A stretch of 59,598 bases of DNA. Source: Chitinophagaceae bacterium. GTDB lineage: Bacteria; Bacteroidota; Bacteroidia; Chitinophagales; Chitinophagaceae. Positions 43,933 to 55,013 of this stretch are shown one piece after another (within the stretch, counting starts at the first letter, position 1; each line of letters opens with the position of its first letter). The stretch spans positions 1 to 59,598 of the forward strand of contig CAHJWK010000013.1 in NCBI GenBank assembly GCA_903642275.1. The letters run 5' to 3'. Below the pieces are notes generated by a model. The model saw only the letters and a program-made list of their open reading frames with translations. It did no database searches and was not told the DNA's origin. A program made the translations under genes and the position numbers.

Positions 43933-44992
43933 TCAAGCTTTTTCACAAACATGTTATTATCTGCTCCGGTAAATTGAAGATCGGTTACTTTGCCTTTATT
44001 ATTCATTTACTCCTTTTAAATAAAACCGTTTATCCGTTTCTGCACTCAGCCTTCTTTCTATTCCATTTCCTGAAAAGTATAAAGCATCATTTTTGTTTAA
44101 GAGTTGAGTGCTGAATTCATAATGACCTGCATAATGACTTAATAAAGTTGTATCAACAGTTATATCAGGTTTGTTATAAATAAATTCCATGCCTCTTATG
44201 AGAGCATAAAAACCTGCACTGCCATGACCTGTTTTGTCAACCAAAAGGCTTTCCATTTCAAGTCCATTATAGTTACTGGCTTTTAATTGTGCAACGAAAT
44301 TTTTATAAAAAGGCGGGTCGTTATCTTCTTCATAATTTCCTGAACTAATAAACAGTTTTGCTTTTAATTCATGCGTTTTAGCAGTGTATTCTTTTTCGAT
44401 TTTAGATATTAATAAGCTATCATAAAATACAGAAGGACTGTTTGCAATAAAGCGGTTAAAGGGCGATGGCTGCTGAAACATTGTATACAGAACAAAAAGC
44501 CCGGCTAAAGAACCACCTGTTAACGCGTTATTTTTTTTATCAGTGCGATAAGTTGAATCTATGTAAGAATAATTTCCTTTTTTATCATTTGAAAAAATGC
44601 AGAAGCGCCACCCGAAGCGGTATCAAAATCTGTACGTGTTGGTGTAAAATCCTATTCCTGTTGGCAAACCAGTTTTGCGGAAAGTCTATACCTACGAATA
44701 TCATTTCAGGGGTTAGGTTATCATACAATAATGAACCTTGTGCCTCCATTAAAAATGGAAAGCTCCATTGTGCATCCAGTGCATACATCACAGGATATGT
44801 TTTCTTATTACTGTCATTATATAAATTTGGCAGTTGAACAAATATTATATAATTATGATGGTTTATGGAAGATGTAAACTTCATTGCTTTTACACCTTCC
44901 ATTGTTTTCGGAATAAGTGTATCATTATTGTTTTGTGCGAATGATGAAAGTGCTATACATGTTAGTACAATAACAAGGTTAAATCTTTTCAC
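43933..44992 (-). pseudogene. Secreted alpha/beta-hydrolase (esterase D/Fes-like), frameshifted
   Basis: The 5' part (44585-44992) begins with a signal peptide (MKRFNLVIVLTCIALSSFAQ) and reads YPVMYALDAQWSFPFLMEA and MIFVGIDFPQNWFANRNR. It then needs a frameshift near 44650 to continue DFTPTRTDFDTASGGASAFF, and a second near 44570 to reach TDKKNNALTGGSLAGLFVLY, which contains the nucleophile Ser of the GxSxG motif. The next frame (43999-44481) carries the rest of the fold, with KTGHGSAG as the likely catalytic His region. A third shift near 44010 is needed to read the final NKGKVTDLQFTGAD down to TGA at 43933. Three shifts make it a pseudogene. Confidence 0.8.
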
Positions 44993-45142
44993 TGTCGTTA
45001 TTTTAATATAGTTTAATTAATGTTTAATCGCCAGAGCAGATATAATAATTATGTGAAGCGAAGGCGCTTTGCTTAGCTGCAAAATAATCATACCTCAACG
45101 CTTATACACTGACCTTTTTTGCTTTTGTTGTAAAGGCGTTAT

Positions 45143-47192
45143 TCAAGTATATAAAGCGTTTGCTTGTTGCCATAAAGCTGTCGGGCTTAACTGTCCGTTC
45201 CACCATTTTGTTATGGTTACGGGTACGGCAATTACCACTGATGCAGTTTTTTGATTGATTAAATTTTCTGCTGATAATATCAGCTTGTTAGTAAGAGAAT
45301 CTGTATACGGCTGAAATGTTGTAATGGCATTATTTTCTTTTGAATAAGAAAGAGAAAACAAATATTGCTTGTATGTATAATCGGCTTTAAAGTTGTCGGA
45401 CAATGATGGCTGCAAAGAAGGATTTCCGGTAAGAAGTGAATTTGCATTTAAATAATAGGTAAATGGCGCAAGATCGTTAAATGTAGGACGTGTTATGCGG
45501 CGGCTGTAAGAAAAATCAACACTGCTTTTTTCGTTCAGCTTGCGTGTAATATAAAAGCTTGGAAAGAAATTACCGTAATGCCTGTCAACAATATTTTTTG
45601 TTGCTGCTGTTCCGAGATTTGAATTGGTATACTCGTAACGTAAGCCTGCTTTAATTTCCGTGACTGAATCCAGATTTATATCAAGAGATGCATAAGCTGC
45701 AGTGTAATCTTCTTTCAGCTCATATCTTACAGAAAGCGAATCATCTTTTACCCAAACATTTTGTATAAAATTTTCAAAACTTACATCATTATCAAATGCA
45801 GAAAAAGTTTGTTTAAGACCTGCTTCAAGACTAACACGTTTTGCAAGCTTTTTTGAAAAATCAATCGCATCAACAAAAAAATGCATTGGTGTTTTTTTGC
45901 CACTTCTGAATACACGGTCATACATAAATTTGTCGTTGTTATCATTATAAATGCTGCTATAATTTACCGGTTGATTTTAATGATAATAAATATAATCAGC
46001 ATTTACAGTAAGCTTATCCGTTTCATTAAAATTATGCTGCAGGTTAATGTTGGCGGTATAGCTGTACAGGCTATTTAGCTCACTGTTATTATGATGAATA
46101 ATCGTATCCAGTATGTTATCAGTTAAAATTCTGCTCAGGTTATGTTCGCTTTGCGTATAATGATTATCGAATCCGGAAACCAATATGCCTGCAACTGTTT
46201 TTTTACCTGCTTGCCAGTCAAGCCCAAGCCTTCCATTTATATTAAGTGTGGTATCATGCCTGTCGCCGTCAAATCTGTTTTGGTAATTATGCGATTGTTT
46301 GAAATTTCACTTAAACTATACGCAGTAAAAGGTTTTTTTATTCTTGAATACGACACATCGCTGTAAATATTTATTTTCCCTTTGCGATGGTTGATATTGA
46401 ATGTTGCTTCAGAAATTAAACCCTTTCCATAGCCTAACGTAGCAGAAGCACTGCCGTTGGTTCCGAAATTATTATTTTGTTTCAACACAATATTATGTAA
46501 CCGGCATTGCCTTCTGCATCAAAACTGGCAGGCGGCGTTGTTATTAGTTCAATTTTTTCAATATTGTTTGCGCTCCTGCTGTTGAGCATTTGAATGAGCG
46601 CATTCATGGGCATATAATTTTTTTTCCCGTTAATCATAACCACTACTCCATCTTTACCATTTACAGCAATGGTATTGTTTTGACGGTCAACTACAACGCC
46701 CGGGGAACGTTCCAGCACTTCAAGCGCTGTATTGCCTGCTGATGTAATGCTGCTTGCCACATTAATCACAAGCCTGTCAATCTTTTGTTCAAGAAAAGGT
46801 TTCTTTACGGTAACGGTAACATCGTTTAACTGCGCTGTTTGTTCGGTAAGCATAGTGTTGTCAATGGTAACATCATGGTGCGATTTATCAGTAATAAAAA
46901 TTTTGCTGTAAGCCTGTTTGTAATTAAGAAAACTTGCTTCAATAAGATAGCTTCCATCCTTGATACTGCTAAAAAAATAGCTGCCATTATTATCACATAC
47001 TGCTGCTTTCATTAATAAAGAGTCTTTTGCCTGCAGTAATAAAACCGAAGCTTTTGCAGCAGGTTCATTCTTTGCATTAAGCACCTTGCCATGAATGGAT
47101 GATTGACTATTACATGGCGTATATACAAACAGTATTATTGATGAAAGTAGCAATACATATTTTACGATTGATTGAATTATGTTCGCTGGCAC
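45143..47192 (-). pseudogene. TonB-dependent receptor-like outer-membrane protein, broken
   Basis: The 5' segment (46482-47192) has a signal-like N-terminus, a carboxypeptidase-regulatory-like domain (HGKVLNAKNEPAAKASVLLL) and a plug domain (LEVLERSPGVVVDRQNNTIA, then ANNIEKIELITTPPASFDAE). One missing base near 46490 shifts into NIVLKQNNNFGTNGSASATL. A second shift near 46240, then an in-frame TAA at 45977-45979, break the barrel. The last piece (45143-45925) still has barrel strands (RRITRPTFNDLAPFTYYLNA) but stops at WQQANALYT, well before the normal end, so about 150-200 residues are missing. Intact members import nutrients with TonB. No SusD partner is present. Confidence 0.85.
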
Positions 47193-47360
47193 TTTAGTTA
47201 AGTTTATAAATTATCTGCATTTGTATTAGTCGAATTGTTTTACAAAGAAGAATCGCATTCTTTGTATATAATCTTCAAAACATAAAACTAAAACAGGTTA
47301 CATGTCTGTAACTATGATTGCTTGTGAATAAACAATTCTGTTGAGTGAGGTGCAGATTGG

Positions 47361-48433
47361 TTGAGGGAAAGAATATCGTTTAAAAAAATCGCTTACTCAA
47401 TAAATCCGTTGTTTACCATTTATTGTAAACTGTTTACCCAGAGCAATATTAGTGGCTTGTTTAATTATATAACTTTAAAGCAAATACTAAAGAGTGAAGA
47501 AAAAGTTGTCAGCATATTGGTGGTGCCAGATTATTGGCTGGGCATGTTTCTTTTAATCACAAGTTTTTTTTATTTTTTCATTCCAAGGCTTACCGATTTT
47601 CCAAACTATCTTTTTATAATAAGTACAACCTTAATTGGAGTATTCACCTCGCATCTTATGCGATTGTTTATTATTAAAACAAGGATGTTAGACCTTGCGA
47701 TTGGTAGACAACTTATAGCCATATTCTTTACTTCTATACTTTTTGCTTTAATTTATTCAGTACTTGAATGGATACCTGATTTATTGTTTTCGCCTGATAA
47801 TTACAAGTATAATTTTAGTGCTTTTGAAGCAGCATTTACAGGCACGTGGTTAAATGCGCAATTTTTAGGAATATGGAACTTAATTTATTTTTTATACCAC
47901 TATATACAAAAAAGTAGAAAACATTTGGTTGAGGCAACACGTTTAGAAGGCGAATTGAAAATTCAACAATCAGAAAACGAAAACACAAAGCTTCAGTTAC
48001 AAAAAAACATTGCTGATATTTCGCTTACAGCCTTTCGATCTCAAATGAACCCGCATTTTATTTTTAATTGTCTTAATTCTATTAAGCTTTATACTATAGA
48101 AAATGATACGGCTTCTGCGACAGAATATCTTAGTAAGTTTTCTAAACTAATAAGACTGGTAATGGAAGAATCTGCAAAAGAAAAAATTGTATTGTCATCT
48201 GAACTTAACATGCTGCAGTTATATATTGAAATGGAAGCTATGCGCTTTAAAGAAAAACTTCAATATAAAAAATTGATATAGCAAAAGATGTTGAAGCAGA
48301 TTATATTGAAACACCGCCAATGCTTTTACAACCTTATGTTGAAAATGCAATATGGCATGGATTGATGCACAAAGAAGAAGGTGGAAAAATTGATTTTTTC
48401 TTCATCAGCACCACTGCAACTTTAGCGTTGTAA
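47361..48433 (+). pseudogene. LytS/YehU-type sensor histidine kinase, frameshifted and truncated
   Basis: The first frame (47361-48281) has four membrane helices (about residues 50-180), a coiled-coil linker and the His_kinase motif RSQMNPHFIFNCLNSIKLYT with the phosphorylated His near residue 235. One missing or extra base near 48275 shifts the frame. The following frame reads ADYIETPPMLLQPYVENAIW and HGLMHKEEGGKID, the N-box, then loses homology and stops at 48431-48433. The G boxes of the ATPase domain are absent, so ATP binding would be incomplete. No LytTR response regulator follows, although these kinases normally have one. Confidence 0.85.
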
Positions 48434-49088
48434 ATGCACTGCAAATAAAACGATATATATAAATGCATCTTGAACGAAATAAAACAGACAGGAAAGATGC
48501 CAAACGCTTTAGTAATTGATTATGCTTCAGTATCCTTTATATCTCATGCCATGTCTCATATCAGCACACAGGTCACTGAACATTATTTTAGGTCACTTCT
48601 TATCAGACAATATCAGTCAATTTCTAAATCGTTATTGTAGTTTATTAAGTATGAATGTGTCAATTTTGACCCATCAATTGTCAAACTGATTTTCGGTTGT
48701 AGGTTTTCTCGTGAAAAGAACGTTCCCATGTTCGTCAGCAAATTTATTCCCATAGGTAACGCCAAGTCATATTAAAGTAGATGCGATTAAGTTGCAATTA
48801 TACACATATATCTGCAACTCTTTTTTTTATGGATGCTATTAAAACGCCTTTGCGCCATTGCATGATTATAATTAATTTTAAGTTCAAGTATCGTTGGGTT
48901 TCAACCTCACCTATGTGTAACATCTATCTGAATTAATTTAGCAATCACAAAATTTTCAGAAATTATTTGTTATACTTTGACTTATAAAAATGTGAAAATC
49001 ATTACAATTACAAACGATTTGCCTTTTGATAGGAATAGGTGATTTACCTTAGTTAATATATCTTTTTTAATGAAAACGAGATTTAAAA
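48434..49088. other. Intergenic remnant region before the efflux operon
   Basis: These 655 bp hold no gene I can support. Two traces stand out. A 29-codon minus-strand frame at 48674-48763 reads LGVTYGNKFADEHGNVLFTR and looks like a decayed gene end. The 15-bp word TAGGTCACTTCTTAT at 48589-48603 also occurs at 42525-42539. The last 130 bp are AT-rich and must contain the efflux promoter, but no exact -33/-7 pair was found. Confidence 0.45.
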
Positions 49089-50477
49089 ATGAAAGTAAAT
49101 CTATGGTCAGCATGGCTTTCTTTTAATTATCGCAATAAAAATTTACATCGCAATCATTTATACTTAAAGTTATTTTTAATTACTCTTTTTTTTATTTCTG
49201 CTTTCAATACGTTTGCCCAAACTACAAATGATACTATTACAACTTTCACTTTGCAGCAATGTATTGATTATGGTTTACAAAACCAGCCCACTTTTAAACA
49301 GGCGCAGATAAACGAATCCATTGCAAAAGCTACAAACGCTATCAATAAATCTGGCTTATATCCGCAGGTATCGGCGAGTGCAAACATTAATCACTATTTA
49401 CAATTACCCGGTTATGTAAATAATACCGGCACTACACCTACACAAAGCAGCATAAGAAATTCATCTGTACCCGGTGTATCATTAACACAAAATATTTTTA
49501 ATCCTTTGCTTATCTATTATTCAAAGGTTGCACCTTATTACGTAAAGCAATCGCAGGAGCTAAGTGACAGCACAAAGATTAATATCTATGTATCAGTAAG
49601 TAAATCATTTTATAATTTGTTGCTCACACTTCAGCAGATTAATATTTTAAAAGAAGATACGGTAAGGCTTGCACAAAATGTAAGAGATTCCTATCATCAA
49701 TACATCGGTGGTATAGTTGATGAAACAGATTATGAAGAAGCAACTATTACTTTAAACAATTCGCTTGCCGAGTTAAAACAGGCAAATGAAAATGTTACGC
49801 CTCAATATGCTGCTTTGAAACAGTCTATAGGTTACCCGCCTGAAAAGCAATTTAATATTGCTTATGACTCTGCGCAGATGATGAATGACATTAATGTAGA
49901 TACAACAGAGCAGCTGCAATACAATCGCCGCACAGAATATCGTTTCTATCAAACTAACATTGACATACAACATCAGCTTACACATTATTATCACCTCGCT
50001 GCATTGCCAACCGTCTCTGGTTTCTTTGATTATAATTACCAGTTTACGAACAATACTTTTTCAAAACTTTATTCAAAAGGTTATTCATATTCTTTGATTG
50101 GATTAAACGTAAGTGTTCCCATCTTCACAGGCTTTTCGCGCATTCAGAATTTGCGCCGCTCAAAGCTTGAGGAAGATTATCTGGGATGGGACGTTGTTAA
50201 CCTGCGTGCAGAAATTTATTCTCAGTATACATCGGCACTTGCAGATTATAAAAGCAATTTATATAGCCTGCATATACAGCAAAACAATGTGGCACTTGCA
50301 AGGCGTGTTTATTTTGTGGTTACACTTCAATATAAACAAGGCATTGTTCCTTACCTGAATGTTATTACAGCAGAATCTAATTTAATATCATCTGAAATAA
50401 ATTATCTGAACGCTTTGTTCCAGTTGCTTTCCAGTAAGGTAGATTTTCAAAAAGCAACAGGTGATATTAAATATTAA
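49089..50477 (+). CDS. TolC-family outer-membrane efflux protein
   Basis: The 462-aa product begins with a signal region (about residues 25-44, LYLKLFLITLFFISAFNTFA). Two OEP repeats follow: the first starts TFTLQQCIDYGLQNQPTFKQ, the second near residue 275. Long amphipathic helices (SLAELKQANENVTPQYAALK) and the terminal YKQGIVPYLNVITAESNLIS motif are typical of TolC-like trimers. It forms the outer-membrane channel and periplasmic tunnel of the pump encoded by the next three genes, with 10 bp to the adaptor gene. Confidence 0.94.
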   Translation: MKVNLWSAWLSFNYRNKNLHRNHLYLKLFLITLFFISAFNTFAQTTNDTITTFTLQQCIDYGLQNQPTFKQAQINESIAKATNAINKSGLYPQVSASANINHYLQLPGYVNNTGTTPTQSSIRNSSVPGVSLTQNIFNPLLIYYSKVAPYYVKQSQELSDSTKINIYVSVSKSFYNLLLTLQQINILKEDTVRLAQNVRDSYHQYIGGIVDETDYEEATITLNNSLAELKQANENVTPQYAALKQSIGYPPEKQFNIAYDSAQMMNDINVDTTEQLQYNRRTEYRFYQTNIDIQHQLTHYYHLAALPTVSGFFDYNYQFTNNTFSKLYSKGYSYSLIGLNVSVPIFTGFSRIQNLRRSKLEEDYLGWDVVNLRAEIYSQYTSALADYKSNLYSLHIQQNNVALARRVYFVVTLQYKQGIVPYLNVITAESNLISSEINYLNALFQLLSSKVDFQKATGDIKY

Positions 50478-50487
50478 TACATGAAGC

Positions 50488-51729
50488 ATGAAACTATTAG
50501 TACCTATACTTTTTATTAGTTGTACGTGTCTTGTTTCCTGCAAGGCAAAGAAAAAAGATAATACCAGTGCCGCCGCTTCTCAAACAGTGCCTGTAAATTT
50601 ATATATAGTAAAAGCGCAAACGGTATTGTATTATGATCAATATCCTTCTACTACCCAGGCATTAAACCAGGTAAATATTGTGGCGCAGGTGCAGGGTTAT
50701 GTTACAAATATTTTTGTTAAAGATGGAAGTGATGTAAAGAAAGGACAAGTGTTGTATGAAATTGACAGAAGACTTTATCAAGCTGCATACGATGCTGCTT
50801 TAGCTAATTTGAAGGTTGCCGAAGGTACTGAGACAGAAGCGCAACAGGATGCAGACCGTTATGTGTATTTGAACAACTATCATGCAGTTGCAAAACAGTT
50901 ATATGATCACGCGGTTATTGCTTTACAAAATGCAAAGAATGAAGTAGCAGCAGCGCAGCAATCCGTTAATACGGCAAAAACAAATCTCAGTTATTCTATT
51001 ATCACTGCACCTTTTGATGGCACCATTGGTTTCAGCCAGGTTAAGTTAGGCAATGTGGTTACAGTTGGTTCAACTGTTTTAAATACAATTTCAACCAACA
51101 ATCCAATGGCTGTTGATTTTGTGGTGAATGAAAAACAGTTACCGCATTTTGAAAAAATATTTAACGGGCAGGAAGCAACGCCTGATTCTTTATTTACTAT
51201 CCTGATGCCTGATAATTCATTGTATCCGTACCAGGGGAAAATATCTGTAATAGACAGGGCAGTTGACCCGCAAACAGGTTCAATTAAAATCAGGATAATA
51301 TTTCAAAATTCAAAGCGTGATTTAAAAGCAGGCATGAGCTGCTTGCTGCGTGTGCACAACCAGGATACGCAACCGCAATTGGTGGTGCCTGCAAAAGCAG
51401 TAGTTGAACAGATGGGTGAATATTTTGTATATATAGTTAAAGATTCCGTCATTCATAATACAAAAGAAAAACAAGGCATGAAAGAAGCAGATAAAAGCCC
51501 GGATGTCGATTCAAAAAATAAATCTGATACTTCAAAAACCCCGAAGCTTGTTGCAGTGGAAAAAAAAGTACAGACAGGGCAAACTATCGGGGCAAATATG
51601 GTTATAAAATCCGGTATTGAAGAAGGCGACAAAGTGGTGATTGATGGCGTACAAAATTTGCATGATGGCAGCCAGGTTACAACCGCAAATAAGGTAGGTC
51701 CTTCAACAGGAAAAGGTGGCAAAGGATAG
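50488..51729 (+). CDS. RND efflux periplasmic adaptor (membrane fusion lipoprotein)
   Basis: This 413-aa protein has a lipoprotein signal with Cys19 (CTCLVSCKAK). The adaptor architecture is present: a lipoyl half-motif (VNIVAQVQGYVTNIFVKDGS, then VKKGQVLYEID), a helical hairpin (about residues 95-165), the second lipoyl half (YSIITAPFDGTIGFSQVKLG), a beta-barrel domain, and a membrane-proximal domain near LRVHNQDTQPQLVVPAKAVV. It is anchored to the inner membrane and links the RND pumps to the TolC-like channel. A low-complexity, Lys-rich insert (about 320-355) and a Gly-rich C-terminus (STGKGGKG) are unusual. Confidence 0.94.
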   Translation: MKLLVPILFISCTCLVSCKAKKKDNTSAAASQTVPVNLYIVKAQTVLYYDQYPSTTQALNQVNIVAQVQGYVTNIFVKDGSDVKKGQVLYEIDRRLYQAAYDAALANLKVAEGTETEAQQDADRYVYLNNYHAVAKQLYDHAVIALQNAKNEVAAAQQSVNTAKTNLSYSIITAPFDGTIGFSQVKLGNVVTVGSTVLNTISTNNPMAVDFVVNEKQLPHFEKIFNGQEATPDSLFTILMPDNSLYPYQGKISVIDRAVDPQTGSIKIRIIFQNSKRDLKAGMSCLLRVHNQDTQPQLVVPAKAVVEQMGEYFVYIVKDSVIHNTKEKQGMKEADKSPDVDSKNKSDTSKTPKLVAVEKKVQTGQTIGANMVIKSGIEEGDKVVIDGVQNLHDGSQVTTANKVGPSTGKGGKG

Positions 51730-51752
51730 TAAGCATAATAAAAAGAGACTTC

Positions 51753-54700
51753 ATGATTGCGAATACTTTTATTAAAAGACCGGTAACTGCAATCGTTATA
51801 TCAATTGTATTAGTAATTACGGGCATCGTGTGCATTCTTGTTCTGCCGATTGACCAATATCCTGATATCACTCCACCTGTTGTTCAGGTGAACGGACAGT
51901 TTACCGGTGCCGATGCACAAACTGTTGAACAAACAGTAGCTACTCCCATTGAAGAGCAGGTGAACGGAACGCCCGGCATGGAATACATGCAAAGCAACAG
52001 TACCAATAACGGTTCCATGCAGATGAACGTTACTTTTAAACTTGGAACTGATGTAGATGTAGCTGCGCTTGATGTGCAAAACCGTGTGAGCATCGCAACG
52101 CCGTTATTGCCGGCAGTAGTAAGCCGTTTAGGTTTAACCGTAAGAGCCGTTAACCCGAGCATGTTGATGATGGTTGCTATTTATGCGCCCGGCAATACAC
52201 ACAATATTACTTTTCTTGATAATTATACTAACGTTTTTATACAGGATGCTTTATTGCGTGTGCCTGGTGTTGGCAGCATCACTCGTTTTACCGATGATTT
52301 CAGTATGCGCATCTGGATGAACCCTGATAAGATGGCTTCTTACAGTATAACACCAACTGATATAATCAATGCACTTAATGCACAAAATGTGCAGGTGGCT
52401 GCAGGCACGGCAGGTGTACCTCCGCAAGCATCTACGCAAACTTATGAACTGGGCATTTTAGTAAATGGACGTTTAAGTAAAGTTCCTGAGTTCGAAAACA
52501 TTATTATAAAAACAATTCCTTCTTCCGGCGAGTTAGTGTATTTAAAAGATGTGGCAAGAGTTGAATTGGGCAAGTTTACTTTTTCAAGTAATTCTTTTGT
52601 GGATGGTCATCGTGCTTCTTATCTGCAGATATACCAGGCGCCCGGCAGCAATGCTTTGCAAACAGCAAAAGGTGTGTATACTGAACTTGCCAAACTCAAA
52701 CAAACATTTCCGGCAGATGTAAACTACAGCGTTCCTTTTGAAGCTGTAACCGTTGTAAAAGTTTCAATGAGTGATGTGGTGGGCACACTATTAAAAACGT
52801 TAGGTCTTGTTGCTATTGTTGTCTTTCTGTTTTTACAAAACTGGCGTTCCACTTTAATACCTGTTCTTGCCATACCTGTTTCAATTTTTGGCACCTTTTG
52901 TTTTTTTATTCCGTTAGGCTTTACCATTAATACTTTAACCATGTTTGGCTTTGTGCTGGCTATTGGTATTGTGGTTGATGATGCAATAATTGTTGTTGAA
53001 GCAGTACAGCATTATATTGATGAAGAAGGCATGACTGCCAAAGAAGGTACTTATCGTGCCATGAAAGATATTTCAGCGCCTGTAATTGCTATTGCATTGA
53101 TATTAGCTGCGGTGTTTGTGCCGGTTGGTTTTATACCAGGTATTGTAGGAAAATTATATCAGCAGTTCGCAATCACCATTGCCATTTCTGTTATCATATC
53201 AGCATTTATAGCTTTATCACTTACACCTGCATTGTGTACTTTATTATTAAAGCCAACGAGTATTAAAGAAGATGCAAAAGGACTTAATAAATTGTTTTTC
53301 AGATTTAATAAATGGTTTGAAAAAGTAACCGCGAAATATACAAACGGCGTTAAAAAAAGTATTGACAAATCGAAGTACATTATTATACTTCTTGTTTGTG
53401 TTTGCATTGGAGCAGTATTGTTGTTTCATGTAAAGCCAACAGGCTTTATACCTTCTGAAGATGAAGGCAATTTATATGTTACATACCAGTTGCCACCGGC
53501 TTCATCAACAGCAGCATCAGTAAATGTTATCAACAGGCTGATGCGTGTGATTGGCAATACACCTGGCATAGTGCATTATGCGGCCTTATCCGGTTTAAAT
53601 GTTGTTACTAATGCAACTACATCAAACAACGGTACTATATATTGTCAGCTTGCGCCGTGGGATAAAAGACATAACAAAAATGAACAAGTGCCGGGCATAG
53701 TAAATGTGTTGCAAAAGCGCATTCAGGATGCCGGAATTAAAGAAGCAAATGTGGAAGTGATACAACCATCACCTTTGCCGGGCGTTGGCACAACCGGTGG
53801 TTTTAGTTTGCAGATAGAACAACGCAGTGCAACCGACAACTTACAGGATTTTCAAAAAGTTGTAAACAGGTTTATTGATGAGGCAAATAAAAATCCTGCT
53901 ATAACAAAAGCATATACTTTTTATTCTGCGCATACACCGGATTATAATCTTACCGTTGACCGAGAAAAATGCGAAAAGCTTGGTGTAAATGTGGGTGATG
54001 TATTTACAACTATACAGGCATTTATGGGCAGTTTATACATCAACGATTTTACAACGTATAACAGAACATTTCATGTGGTAGTGCAGGCAGATACTGCATT
54101 CAGAACAATGGTGTCTGACATGAACAAATATTATGTTCGTAACCAGGCTGGCACCATGGTTCCACTTGGTACAGTTATCAGTTATAAGCCAACAGATGCG
54201 GCGCCGTTTATATCACATTTTAATATTTTCAGAACGGCTGAAGTAGATGGTACTTCCTCATCAGGTTACAGCAATACGCAAACCTTAGATGCTTTGCAAC
54301 AAGTGGCTGCAAAAGTTTTGCCTGAAGGCTACAACTTTGAATTCTCCGGTTTAAGTTATGAAGAAGTAAAAGCCGGTTCCGCAACAATATATATTTTCAT
54401 GTTTTCTATTACGTTTGTGTTTTTGTTTTTGGCTGCATTGTATGAAAGCTGGTCTGTTCCGTTGTCAGTTTTATTAGCTGTGCCGATTGGTGCTTTCGGT
54501 GCTATACTCGCATTGTTTTTAGTGCCGGGTCTTACAGATAATGTGTATGCACAAATAGGTTTAATTACGCTTATCGGTCTTGCTGCAAAGAATGCAATTT
54601 TAATAGTGGAGTTTGCAAAAGTAAGAGTTGACAGAGGCGAAGATTTATTAAAGTCAACACTTGATGCAGTTAGTCTTCGTTTGCGTCCCATCATCATGAC

Positions 54701-55013
54701 TTCACTTGCATTTATTCTTGGTGTTTTGCCGCTGGTATTTGCAACAGGCGCAGGCGCAGTAGCCCGCAGAACGATTGGTGTTACTGTGTTAGGTGGAATG
54801 CTCGCTGCATCAACAATTGCCATATTTGTCGTACCTGTTTTGTTTGTATTGATTACACGTTTTTCGTATGGTAAAGAAAAATTGGAATACCTGAAATCAC
54901 ATCATGATGAACTGATGGAAAAAGCGAAAAAGGTAGAAGAACAAAACATCGACCTGGAGCTTGAATACGAAATACAAAAATCACGTGAATTGAATAAACC
55001 TGCAGAGGCATGA
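51753..55013 (+). CDS. RND multidrug efflux transporter, HAE1 family (first of two)
   Basis: The 1086-aa inner-membrane pump has 12 helices and two large periplasmic loops. It starts MIANTFIKRPVTAIVISIVL with the family motif in helix 1. The proton-relay Asp pair is present in GIVVDDAIIVVEAV near residue 409, and the conserved Lys of helix 10 in GLAAKNAILIVEFA near residue 945, so both halves of the relay look functional. It exports hydrophobic or amphiphilic compounds using proton-motive force. The next RND gene overlaps its stop by 4 bp (ATGA), and the two are close paralogues, suggesting one mixed pump, as in MdtBC, or two alternative ones. Confidence 0.95.
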   Translation: MIANTFIKRPVTAIVISIVLVITGIVCILVLPIDQYPDITPPVVQVNGQFTGADAQTVEQTVATPIEEQVNGTPGMEYMQSNSTNNGSMQMNVTFKLGTDVDVAALDVQNRVSIATPLLPAVVSRLGLTVRAVNPSMLMMVAIYAPGNTHNITFLDNYTNVFIQDALLRVPGVGSITRFTDDFSMRIWMNPDKMASYSITPTDIINALNAQNVQVAAGTAGVPPQASTQTYELGILVNGRLSKVPEFENIIIKTIPSSGELVYLKDVARVELGKFTFSSNSFVDGHRASYLQIYQAPGSNALQTAKGVYTELAKLKQTFPADVNYSVPFEAVTVVKVSMSDVVGTLLKTLGLVAIVVFLFLQNWRSTLIPVLAIPVSIFGTFCFFIPLGFTINTLTMFGFVLAIGIVVDDAIIVVEAVQHYIDEEGMTAKEGTYRAMKDISAPVIAIALILAAVFVPVGFIPGIVGKLYQQFAITIAISVIISAFIALSLTPALCTLLLKPTSIKEDAKGLNKLFFRFNKWFEKVTAKYTNGVKKSIDKSKYIIILLVCVCIGAVLLFHVKPTGFIPSEDEGNLYVTYQLPPASSTAASVNVINRLMRVIGNTPGIVHYAALSGLNVVTNATTSNNGTIYCQLAPWDKRHNKNEQVPGIVNVLQKRIQDAGIKEANVEVIQPSPLPGVGTTGGFSLQIEQRSATDNLQDFQKVVNRFIDEANKNPAITKAYTFYSAHTPDYNLTVDREKCEKLGVNVGDVFTTIQAFMGSLYINDFTTYNRTFHVVVQADTAFRTMVSDMNKYYVRNQAGTMVPLGTVISYKPTDAAPFISHFNIFRTAEVDGTSSSGYSNTQTLDALQQVAAKVLPEGYNFEFSGLSYEEVKAGSATIYIFMFSITFVFLFLAALYESWSVPLSVLLAVPIGAFGAILALFLVPGLTDNVYAQIGLITLIGLAAKNAILIVEFAKVRVDRGEDLLKSTLDAVSLRLRPIIMTSLAFILGVLPLVFATGAGAVARRTIGVTVLGGMLAASTIAIFVVPVLFVLITRFSYGKEKLEYLKSHHDELMEKAKKVEEQNIDLELEYEIQKSRELNKPAEA

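Noticed and set aside
54356-54823. Minus-strand frames of about 155-160 codons opposite both RND genes (also 57643-58128)
   Set aside because: They occur at the same place opposite both paralogues because the sense sequences are conserved; the products have no recognisable features.
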